Assembly (NCBI RefSeq): GCF_020382885.2
Contig: NC_058511.1
Span: 4,619,501 to 4,683,500 of the forward strand
DNA: 64,000 nucleotides
Direction: 5' to 3'
Source: Scatophagus argus
Taxonomy: Eukaryota; Chordata; Actinopteri; Scatophagidae
The position numbers were made by a program, and so were the translations under genes. This document shows positions 9,623-21,893 of the stretch, one piece after another; the first letter of the stretch is position 1, and the number at the start of each line of letters is the position of its first letter. The notes under the pieces were generated by a model, which saw nothing but the letters and a program-made list of their open reading frames with translations, searched no databases and was not told the origin of the DNA.

Positions 9623-12600
9623 TTAAGGTGAAGACATGTTGGCTTCTTTCTGGCGCAGTCGCTCTTTCTGTTAGGGGCACAATAAAAACAGAGCTGACAA
9701 CACTGCAGAAAACTACTTCAATCAAAGCAGAAAACTTGCATATTTTTGTGTGTTTTGAATTTGCATGTATTCATCTGCATTGCATGTCCAGGATCTGGTT
9801 CAGGAAATGTCTGCTGGTGTGTTTTACCCACACAGGAAAATCTCTTTGCCTCTAAAGTACTGCAGCTGTACTACACTAAATCACACCATACCAGGCTGTT
9901 GGGGTTGATCTTTCTGGTCTCCACTTTCTTCTCTCCTGTGATCCTCTTAACTGACAGCTGAGCCTCTTTCAATCTGCAAAAACAAAGTGTCAAGTTCATG
10001 GGCTCAGAGGTCTGATATTATATTAAGTCCTGATATTTTTTTCTGTCAACCTTTCTAGAATTTCACATGAATCAATAAAATAAGTTTAGTTTAATGAAAA
10101 CAGAAAATAACATGAGTTCGGGTGTGTGTCCCTGTCTGTCACTACTGACTGAACTTTGGTTACTGTTGAATATTTAAAACCACATTTGTTGAGAGAACCT
10201 GGCCGGATCAATCTGCACATTTCTGGCAACTAATCACTTGTGACATGTTGATTGCTGGAATTCTGAATCTGAATCCTTTTTATCTGGACTTAATGAAATG
10301 TTTACATTTTGCCAACAGTGGTGGTGGTTTTAGAGATGCAGATGAACTGGGCTCTCTGATACCTCTCTTTGGAGATGTTCTTGTTCTCCCTCTTCCACCT
10401 GACCTTGAAGTCGGCACAAAACTCAAACCAGAGCATGAAGAAGTAGCCAGTAGTCACTTCCTGCTCCCCTGCTTTGGGCTTTAGCCCAAAGTACAGAGCC
10501 AGGGCCTGAAAACTGAGCAGCAAATATTTTAAAAAAGAAAGGATTAATAAACAAACAAACAAACAAACAAACAAACAAGCTTGACAGTATATTTTATGTA
10601 TGTCCCAAATGTTGGACAGTAATCATTGGGTATTTATTTTACTACAGCTAGCACTTACGCTCGCTATCAGAGGCTAATGCTAACACAACAATCTAACTGT
10701 CATCTGACTGACTGTTATCTCATGTTCTTTTATTATTTTAGAGTTAGCTTATGTATTCACTGGATTAATATAATGTGACATACTTTCTATGAGGGACAAT
10801 GTCACTAATTTGACAGCCAGTCCATTAGAGTTAGTTTGCTACTACTGTGCTACGTTTAACTCTTGTTTATCTCATCTTTTTCTGATTGGTAATGTCTATT
10901 AGTGGATTATATAATTTTTATCCAATATTGTTGTCACAGTTTCACACTTTCTTTCAGTAAAAACCATGCAGGCTCTTGTATTTGATGTGCCATTTTCATG
11001 TGACAAAGTGTGATAAAAATATGCAGGACATATATAAAAATATCAATACAACACCCCTCTCCATCCCAACATTAAAATGAATGTTGAAACTGACAGCCAT
11101 ACTCATTCACAGATGCCACCTGCTTTTGCTTGTCAAATCAAAATCAAGTGTGATGCACACAAAATGATGGCATGACTTAATTGCCCAACCTTTTTTGTAC
11201 AGTCATCAATTGATAGGAAGCCTCTGCGTGTTCTTTTCGTGCTGAAAAGAAACCAACAAAGGAAAGAGTTCAGCTGTATGCAGACTTTCCAAAAAACAGA
11301 TTATATATTAAACAGTCACAGCAAAAGTAACAATATTAATTAATATTATAGTACAATGTTTCCTGGTTGTAGCACACTCAAACATTTAGCTATTTGATGG
11401 TGCATCTATGCCATTTAAATACCAGGGATGGATGCTCTTCTCTAATGCAGCAGCTCTTATCTTGACGTGGGTTAATATAAAAATCTTACAACACTGAATG
11501 CCTCAGTTGGCTGGATGAATAATTCCCAGTGCCTGTGTGTCTCTGTGTCTCAGGTAGGAGTCCCCCAGTCACTGCCAAATCTGTCTGATCCCTATCTGAG
11601 TGTCTAGCCTTTACTCTGAATTCATCCTATCTCCCTCAAACACACACAAACACACACCCAGTTACCAAAGACACTCTGTGAAATAAAAATAGGGACAAAG
11701 ATACAAAGATATTCAGGCCAGTCACAGGAAGAAGCCAATGAAGACAATAGCAACGTTTAGATGGAGCAGACTCAGACAGAAAGTCGCACAGTTCGGGGAA
11801 GTAGACTGGGCTATTACATGATCATTCCTGAGGAGTTTGAACTGCATTTAAACTCAGTCATCCCAACTTGAAACTTGTACTACCAAGTGCTGCCTCGGAG
11901 AGAAATTCACTGTTTTGGATCACAGCAAACAAAATTGTGCTACTTTAAAGTCATGAAAGTCTGAAAGCCTTCAACCAATAGTCATGTGTCATTGTTGACA
12001 TACTGTATTTGTACAGGCTTGCCAAAAGTAACTCTCAGGTTTGCAGCTGCACAGCATATGACTAAAACCACTCACCACTGAGAACAAAAGCCTCCATTTT
12101 GTCCTTAAACGGCTGCAGGTGTTCTTCAGGCGAATCAGAGCAGACCTTCTGTACATCTTTCTCACATCCTGTGGAGAAAAACAAAATAATTATAAAGAAT
12201 AGTTAATCCTTTCTTCTCATGTCTCATAAATTTGTCAAGGAAACTTGGTAATAAACGGTATACAAAGCACTGGGAGAATTTTGAACAAAGTTTTTAAAAT
12301 TCACAGTTAAATATTTGTACCACAGTGTCATAGTGGAGCGAGAGGAAAGGTCAGTGAAACACAAAGGCAAGTAAGAATCATCTTCTGGGGATCAAGAATG
12401 CCTGTGTAAAACTTCATTGCAATCCATCCAGTGGCTGTTCAGACATTTTAGCGTGGACTAAAGTGGTGTCCTGACTGACCAAAAGACCAACATCCCCATC
12501 CACAGAGCCACTAACATGGCTACAGACACTGGATGCTACATTTCCCATAATGCATCTCATTAGTGTCTGGTGCCCGGTGAGCACCCGCTTCTCTACACTC

Positions 12601-15600
12601 CACAGTTTCAGTTTGCAACATGGGCTTTCCATAGTAAATTTATGGTCTCCCCAGCCTGAGCTGATAACCCTGATGACATCACTATGACATCATTGGGGTT
12701 GCTGTTCCTCCCCTCCAGAGCCACTGAAGACATAACACAGCTGTTTAGTCCTCCTCATGACTGAACGTGATGTGTAAAATCAGCGGAGTGACCCTTTAAA
12801 CTGCACACTCCTCGAGCCATCATGTTCTTTGAGCCCTGGGTTAAACTAACTCCACCTGTGCCCGAGCAGGAGGTTATCGGCGCCGCTTCCTCTTTAGATA
12901 TCACTTGCTGAGATTCACCCAGAGATGGCGACTGCAAACTCCCTCTCTCTCTTCCTCCGCCAGCCTGTGTCTCCACGTTGCTCTGTGTCCAATCAGTGGA
13001 TCAGAGGAGCCAGTCTGCAGAGCCAGTCATAATAGAGGCTGCAGAAGGAGCCGAGCCCCTGCCCCCCCGCCCGACGCTCGATCAACATCTCCCAGATAAG
13101 ATTACAAAAGAATACTGTTTTCATTCGGGATTTGTGTAAACTGTGGAGGCGGGTATCTCTCTCTCTGCATTGTGTGTCGAGCCTTTCTTTCTTTTGTCCT
13201 GGCTTTTTGTGTTCGACAGAGGTTTGCTTATTTATTTCAGTCAGGAGAGGGTTAGGGGACCTTCACATAAACAGAGCCAGCTGATGAAGAGCGTAGGGAT
13301 TTCAGACGTGAGAGTGAAATCACACTAACTGAACTGAGGCAGTGACTTGGTTTCATGGTCAGGGTTAAATGCTTTCTCACAGAGACTTTAACGTTTAGAT
13401 AATAAGTCGACCCACCTTTCAGAAAGAAACACTTAATCAATCTGTGATCATGAAAAGAAGATTATAGATTCAATTGAAGATTACAGAGTCAATAAAGTCT
13501 GCAAAGCAGTTTCTAAAAGGTTGATTCACTCAAAGCACAAACAAGAGAAGCAGCCTACAGCCATTCTTACAAGCTAAAGTCAACAAGCTTGCAATGACAA
13601 GGCGAATTTCATGATGTTACGCAGGTAAAATGTTTAAAATGGTTTGTTCACCATCTCATTTTAGCATGTTAGCATGCTAACCTTTTCAAATTATTATCAA
13701 TAAAGTAAAGAAAAAAATAAATAAGAGGAAAAAAACGTTGACCAGATGTTGGCACTAGAAGTTAAGTTAAGAGAGGACCAAATTTATTTCAAATTCTTGG
13801 CATAGAATAACCCCTAAAACATTCCATTAAATCCATTTAAATTCCTGAAAATCCTTCCCTTCTGTGCTAGGAGATGCATTTCATTAAGGCAGAGAAAATC
13901 ATCACACAAGTGGATAAGGAGTGTGTTGGAGTTCATGACTCCTAAAGTTCTCAGCTTTTATTTGAAAACAGGACCTTTTCATAAAGTTTGGAGTCCTTTT
14001 ACGTCTTTACCTCAGGAGCAGATTGTTTACAAATGATACCAGCGAGGCTTTGCGGTCTGGCATGAGCACAGCACATGTGTGTTATTTTCAGTGCATTCAG
14101 TTTAGTATTGTCATTAGCTTTTACAGCTTTTTCTCTCAAATGTGTCATGAACGGTAAGGCGGTTATCTGCATCAGAAATCCTTCATTAGTCCTGTTACAA
14201 ATATTTTTAGCGAGGTCTCTCAATTATAGAGAGCCTGTTGGTTATCGGCAGAGCTTCAGAAAAAATACACTGCTGGTGAACTTTTAAATGTATTTTCTAA
14301 CGCTGAGCGAGAGCAGAACAAACAGAAAGTGTGTTTTCTAACTTATTACAGTAAATACACCAATATAACAAAATCTTTGGATCCCATTTCCCACAACAGT
14401 CAGCATGGATGACTTAAGAGAAACTAATCACCCTTTAACTGTGTTGGGAAACATTTCATACCAACCATACAGAAAACACAGGGATGAGGGCGGTTCAAAC
14501 GGGGAGAACAAAAAGAACCTGCGACAGGCGATCCAGATTGCACGGCGGTTTGGGTAGACGGGCTGATAAGACAAAGCTGTGTTGAGAGGTAAAGAAAGCT
14601 ATCTGTGGCACACATCTGGGGGCCACACTGGAGCCCAGGTGATACAGCCGAGCAGTTTAAGGATCCGTGCATCTCTGCAGAAGCCCGTGCAGATACACTA
14701 CAGATACTGGAGGTCTGGAGATTACATAAGTGGAAAGCTATGGTCTCCCTGCACTGGCGACAGGGGTACAAAGGCACAACGATGGGAGATCTGATGGGCG
14801 GGAGGATTAGAAGCTGCATCTGAAAGGCGCCAGGCCAGTATCAGCAGCAAGACTCCCACTAGTCTCTGAACACACGCACACACAGTGCAGGCAAAAACAC
14901 ATGTGTACATAGGGATACAACAATGCACTGACTCAAAATCGTACACATGTAAGAGTAAGCGTTGTCCTCAGCACGGCTTGTCTGGTTCAACTGGCTGGCA
15001 TCCAGTACGGCGTCATATGGGCACACTTAGAAAGACAAGGGAACAGGCTAGAAGGATAAGAAAGACGAGAGGAAATCTTTTGTTCTGGGGCTTTAGCTAA
15101 CTGGTCAAAGAAGCAGGCCTTTAGCCCTAAGTATAAACAGTTACTCAGTGGCTGGGGCCAGTGATGGGAAACCAGGGCGGTGAGATGTGGGGATGGGGAG
15201 GGCTGTGTGAGAAAAATGATGCCAGACATGGGCTGAGGTTTGGTCTGTGAACCTCTAAAAATCAGAGTGATAGAGTTACATAGGCTGCCTGAGGTTTTCA
15301 AACAAAAACATAAAACAACAAAATGACCACAAGGAGACTAATCCAGTCTCCCTAGTCAACATGGATGCTAAAGCTCACTGCCTGACTGCCCAGAGTGCGG
15401 CTAATGTTTTTGGAAAACATGTGCAATCAAGAGGGGGAGAAGAGTTTGTAAGCATTTAGATAGAAGGTGTTGGAACGGATAACGGTCGCAATAATGATAT
15501 CACATACTTGTAAGATCTCGTCCAAGCTGTCTCAGGTCTCTGTTGAGGTCATCGAACTTGACCTGCGATGCCAAGAACACGTCCTGGGGTTCAGGAAGGG

Positions 15601-18600
15601 GGAACACGCTCTTGTCTGTGCCAGCGTTCTGGTGGAATTCAATCAAAACAAAACATCACTGCTAAATCAGGGACTGAGAAATATATTGAAAGAAGTATTA
15701 CTTTCAGCAGCACTGTGTCTTCATCAGACTCCAAATGGACTAAACCATATGTCACATACATACACAGTCAAAAGAAGAACAGGTGTACAATTGTCAGGGA
15801 ATAATTGATTTCTAAGTTGAACAGGATTTCACATCTATTGGATAATGGATCCAACAGCGGGAGCTGCCATTTCCCAAGTGCTGATGAAAACAGATATGTC
15901 TTAAAGAGCACAAGTACGGCATCCATCAAGTGCAATCAATTGGATGAGACAGGACAAATTCGGTTTTTAAGTGAGACCAAAAGGCTCCACTCTGCAGAGC
16001 TCACTGTCTGACTATGACTCCCCATTATCCAGTAGATATGAAATCTGTTCAAATCCTGCTCAGTCATGCACTACACATACTGTATGACTTTATACTGTAT
16101 GTTTGCCTTATGTCCGTCCATTTCAACTCTGGTGAAGACACAGCAGTGCGGAAACATTGGTCTCATTTGAACAAATCAGTAAATGTGCTCCAGCCCTGTG
16201 GTTTTTAAAAGAATGTTTTTCCTGCGTGAATTGAGAAATACCAACCATGCTCAGATACTCACAGGAAAATAATACAAACACATCAGCAAACAAATACATG
16301 TGGGTTAAATGTGAGATACTCGTACCTTATCCACATTGTGCAGGTAGTATGACACCACGAAGTCAACCAGACTGATACGATTGTCCTGAGAAGAAATGGA
16401 GGCAACACATCAAAAAAGTGAAAAGTGAAAAGTGAAAAAGACCAGTCAGTGATCGATGGAGGCTGTAACGTATTATTGAAAGTGGTGCTGGTGCATTGTT
16501 AAATAGTGTATTTCAAAGTCTTTCCAATACTCCATCCCTAAGAAATCTGCGTGTACCGTATGGAAGTTCTGAAGGTTTGAGGGATGAAGCTGCCTCTGAG
16601 GGAGCCACTACAGTCTTCCTACAAGCATCAAGGTCTTACCCTGCTCTTCACGTCCTTCAGTTTAGGCAGAATCTCCAGGCCGAAGCCGTCGGCCTGACCT
16701 CTGACCCTGCTGCCTCCGTTCATGTGGTTCCCCAGAGCCAGCACCAGTCCCACCACTCTCCTCACACCATCGCTCTCCAGCAGAGCCTTGAACCAGAACA
16801 AGGTAAACATCACTCATATCCAAATGGGAACTGTAAAGAACATGTGCTGAAGTATAATCACTGTAATGAAAAGAAAGTGCATTTTAAAAAATCTGACACA
16901 TTTGATCCAATATAAAACATCTCAATTAACATTTTTTTAGTACCTCACAGACACGGGAGACTGTGCTGAGCTTGCGTTGGATGGACGCGATCCCGTCGAT
17001 GAAGGCCGACCGGAAGATGATGCAGCGAGCTCTGTCTGCAAAGTCTGGGATCTGAGACAGCTCATACAGGAACCTGGATCAGAGCCACATTGACAGCAAG
17101 AGGACAAAACATGATGATGTTGTCCATACCTGTTAGAACAACTGACAGAGGTTAAACACAGCACTTAAAAGCAGCCACACACACACACACACACACACAC
17201 AAACAATCATTTACTGTTCGGGTTTGTCCAGCAGTTTGACTTCCTCTTCCTCTGACGTCTCGTAGTGTTTCTTGATTCTCTCCAGTTCCTCCGGCTGTGC
17301 TCTCTGACAATAAAATATAAATCAGGGGCTCATAATTGTACAGTTGCACTTGTATTTAAACAGCTGTAAGGTGTGCTGTAATACCTACATTTTCATACAG
17401 TGCTTCAATGGTCTCCATGTCCACCACAGAGTGGTCCACTGTCAGTACGGCTAGAAAATATACATTATAAAACAATAAACTATAAAACATTAACTGGGGG
17501 CGCTATGGTGAAAAGTTGGTATTAATTCCTTTTCAGATTCATGTGACTGCTGCACGTGCAAGTTATTTTTAATTCTGACCAAATCCTACATAAATACAAC
17601 ACGAATACAACCGACCACACATTCAAAGCAACTTCTCGTCATGGTTAGGAAGCTGTTTCTTAGCAACACAACTGAATGAATGACACACTCCATCACTCAC
17701 CTTGTTGTATATCTTTCATCTCCAGGTGGAGGCTCGATATGAGGATGCCCACAGCCTGAGAGCGCTTCCCGTCCAGCAGCTTAATGAGCTGACACACACA
17801 CACACACACACACACACATGCATGCAGTTACCATGACCACCTTACCAGGACAAACCATTACTGTGACAAGATGGAGAAAAAAAGGCCTTGTGATCATGCT
17901 ACACTGCAATGCATAGTCCTTACATTTGTGACCAGAGTTGTCAGGAGCTGATTAAATGGAAGCTTTACTGATCAGTCACAGTAAGCTTTGTTTGGACAAA
18001 TACCTTCTTTTTGCCTAAATGCATTTTATGTCATTTTCCTTCTCATGGTCTGTGCCTTTGAGTGCAAGGTGCTCTGCAGTGTAACTAACACAGAGAATCC
18101 TAACTGCTTGCTAATGCAGCAAACACAAGTGACCTCCAGGAGAGGAATTGGAGCCCATCAGAATTTCAGGACTCAGGAGTAAAAAACAACTGAACAGACG
18201 CAAAACATTGGAGAAATTCACTTTTTTTTAAAAGAGAGGAAATAAATCACACCTGTGAGTTAAATTTCAAATTTGTCAGGTGAATTTACAATCTTTGGTC
18301 TCTCTGTCTTTCAAAAAGCTTTTCATTTTTTAACAAATTTTTACACAATAATGAGTTGGATTTATTTATGGAGTGTTGTATAAATTAATCTGGATTTATA
18401 TGTCACTCTTCTGACAAGTTTATAGAATAATATGGCATTTGCAAATCCAATGGTATCGACCCCCTCTAGTGGACAAAAGACACATTGCAAAAACTGAAGC
18501 ATGTCTTCCATGATGTTCCAGTTAATTTTGCGTGATACCTTCCTGGCTTTGGCTTTCTTCTCGTATGCCTCAGACAGCGGCTTCCTCTTGGTCTGTGTGG

Positions 18601-21292
18601 TGGTTTTGGCAAAGAGATCCTCAAACACACTGGCATTAATTAGTTTGGGTTCCTCTAAAACGTTCCATAGCGTGCTGTTACTGAGGGAGAGAGAAACATG
18701 ATATTTTAATTTATTCCACTCCAAGAGCAATTAAACAAAAGCGTCAATCTGGGCTGAAATAGGCATCAAGCCAGTAAAGGCAGTTTAACAAAACTACACC
18801 CATTATTATCCCTCTTAATCTGCATTTCATCATTCATATTTTCATAGAAATAAAATTTTGTTGGGGTTCATTTTAATTTAATTGAGGTAATTTCTATATT
18901 TTATGTTATGTATCATATCATAACGTGCTTTTAATCTGAAATTTATTCTTTCGTATAAAATCAAATGACATGAAAGCAAGTGTTTGATTTTGGTTCTGTT
19001 GTGTTATAATAAATGATGGTTCTCGGCTGTGAACTTACTTGTTGTCCTGGATCTGGATTCTGGTCCAGTAAAGAGGCTTCATGGGTTGTGATGGCTCCAC
19101 TGCCGGTTTCCTGGGAGGTTTATCAACCATGAAAACTCCACCTGGAGGAGGCGGAGGCGGAAGGGGAGCTAAACCTGGTGCGGATGGAGGAGGAGGAGGT
19201 GGAGGCGGAGGAGGTGGTGGAGGGCCATTTGAAGGCTTCATGTGGTTTTGAGTTGCTGACAAACTTGGCGGAGGTGGAGGGGGAGGAGGCAGGTTGTCTG
19301 TTTTGGTTGGTAATGTTGTCTGAGAAGGATCGTCTGGTTGTCCTGAGTGAGGCAGCGTGGCTCCAGGAGGAGGACGGTCATGTGATGAAGAGGAAGACGA
19401 AGTATCATCCCTCTGACCGGCCAGGCTGAGGCTGATAGAGGCCAGGTCGAGCTTTTTGGGGGTCACCTTCTGCTGCTGAAGGCATGTGTAGCCCTTCCCC
19501 GTATCTTCTCCATCCTCTGGAGTCTTAACAAAAGTCTCTCGGTCTGTCTGGATGCAGACTGTGCGGAAGGATTTGCGTACAAAGTCGTCCCCTGTTGATA
19601 CGGCGACATCTTTGACTTCCCCAGGGCGGTGGCTTCCAAACTGGGAGAGTTTGGCCTCCAGCTCGGCCAGAGCGACTTCCAGACAGGTGACATTGTCCTT
19701 GTTTTCCACCCTCAGTCTGGACAGTTCCTGACCATAGTCCTCCTGAAAGTGACATCAGTTAGACAAACAACACCTTGTGCTTGTTGTGTCTTAATATAGC
19801 AGACAAGTTAAATAACAAAGCATCTGTTTTTGTTAAACAAACTGCAAATCTTGAGTGATATTTCATAAAAGGAGTTAGACTTTACTTCCATGGCAATGAC
19901 AGTAGTGCTCCAAGAGTACAGCATTTTAAGAAATACATGGATTTATTTTCTTGTAGTGAGCTGGATGAGAAGATTGATCCTGCTAACATGAAGCTACGTC
20001 ATCTTATGTTAGCTAAGCATAAAGTGAGTGGAGAGGCTTGCCTTAACCTATCAGCACCTTTGAAGCTCACTAATTAAATTGTTATATCTAATGTGTTTAA
20101 TTTGCACATAAACTGAGGTGTGAAACATCACATTTTGGTTCGGTGGACTCTGGACAGACCAGGCTCGCTGTCCCCCCCGTTTTCACACTTTACGCTAAGC
20201 TAAGCTAAGCTAAGCTAAGCAAGTTACAGGCACATAGACTTGGCACACCGGGCTGCACACCACAGCTGAACGCCTTTCACGCTGACCTGTAACTTCTCCA
20301 GCTCCTCTTTGCATTCCCTCTTCAGCTGCAGGAGAGCAGCCTGGTGCTCTGAGAGGAAACAGAGCAGAAAAACAATGAGAAGGGGCATTTTTACAGCTCA
20401 TTGTTCTTTCTTGTACCACGGAAAATGTTCATCATTACAGCTGCGGTGCCTGAGAGCACTTTTATTTCCATGTATATTAATGATGTGGCTGAGTACGAGC
20501 TGAAGACTTACAACAACCACAGGAATTTGTGATTAATGTCGCATAACAAATCAAATTCTTGTTTCACCACTGTGGGATTCTGAAGGGTATTTGAAAATAT
20601 AATGTATTTGTTGAGGACAAGATTTGATCAGAAAAAATATAAAAAAATTGCCAGATGACGGCAGTAGAGCCTCAAATGAACTTATCGAATGGTCAGCGTG
20701 TTTACAGTCACCTTCCTGACAGTATTTACAGGAGGTGTATTTTCAGGAAAGAGGGTGTGTACACCAGGATCACAGCTTAATCCCTGATCAAACAACCTTT
20801 AAAAGTCTCACTGATAAACAGATGTAGATTATTTTCATCCACAGAAATACCAAAGGAAGCAGGAGGAATTTTGTATCTTTAAAAAAAGCTTTGTTCAATG
20901 TCCACATCTAGCTATGTGTTTGTAAGACTTTGTTACATATGTACATATATATTTGTTACATGTAAGACTGACTGACTTATGACAAATTTGCTAGCACCAC
21001 ATATGGCTTGATACAAGTTAAAATAAAAGCACAGTTCACAGTTCAGACACAACAAGAGGAAAACATGGCTCACAATTAGTGGTTTGTGTTGTGGAGCAAG
21101 TGATGAGAGGGGAAGGGGTTTTTAGAGACCTCGTTTGGAAGCTCGTCTGGAGCCTGACTGGTGCTCTGTTGAGTTTTTTTGTACCTTCTAAGGCCTGAAC
21201 TCTTCCATAAGACAAATGTTTTTCTGATGGAGCAATCTTATAAATCCTTTCACACACTGAAGGTGCTGGAGTCTCACAGTCTAGTTTTCTGT

Positions 21293-21329
<37 letters not shown>

Positions 21330-21853
21330 CACACAGGGTGGAGCTGTGTTTACCGAAGCAGTGGAGCTTGATATTACATCCACCATATGACAACACAGAG
21401 AAAACACTCACTCTCTCTCTCTCTGCTGCTTCATCATGAATATCCAGCACATAGTGTTTAACATAATGACTTGGTGTGGATTTTTATTTTCATCTGGAGA
21501 TAATCGAGTCCCTGAGCACAATTTCCATTTTAGTTTTCTTTAACTGCCACACTCTTTGTTTAATCAGGCTGACACTACATCACTTTTCACACTTTTTGTG
21601 AAATGGAGTTTGGACTCCGGCTGTAAAACAGGGAGGAATACAGTGGATTTTCATATGTCATGACTGATGTTGACACTCTCTGTATATCTGAGGTCTAATT
21701 AACCCCAAACAAGAGTAATATCACTACATAAGGTAACATATTCTGCCTGTCTGAGTCTGTGAATGACATTTTTGACAAAAAGGGAACATATCATTGTTCA
21801 TAGATATCATATATAATCTATAAAAGATGAAGCATTTCCTTGCTCTGAGTTAA

Positions 21854-21893
<40 letters not shown>

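Noticed and set aside
14424-14819. 131-codon minus-strand frame in an fmn1 intron
   Set aside because: Cysteine- and proline-rich with no resemblance to formin-1, and neighbouring fmn1 exons join in phase without it.
21185-21288. Exon-like segment on the minus strand (104 nt) with CCACAG acceptor and GTACAA donor, encoding a [23 protein letters not shown]-like stretch
   Set aside because: Open in only one frame and entering after two bases, whereas the upstream fmn1 exon ends after one base. Direct joining of 22151 to 20348 restores the family sequence [17 protein letters not shown], so this segment is skipped or is not an exon.
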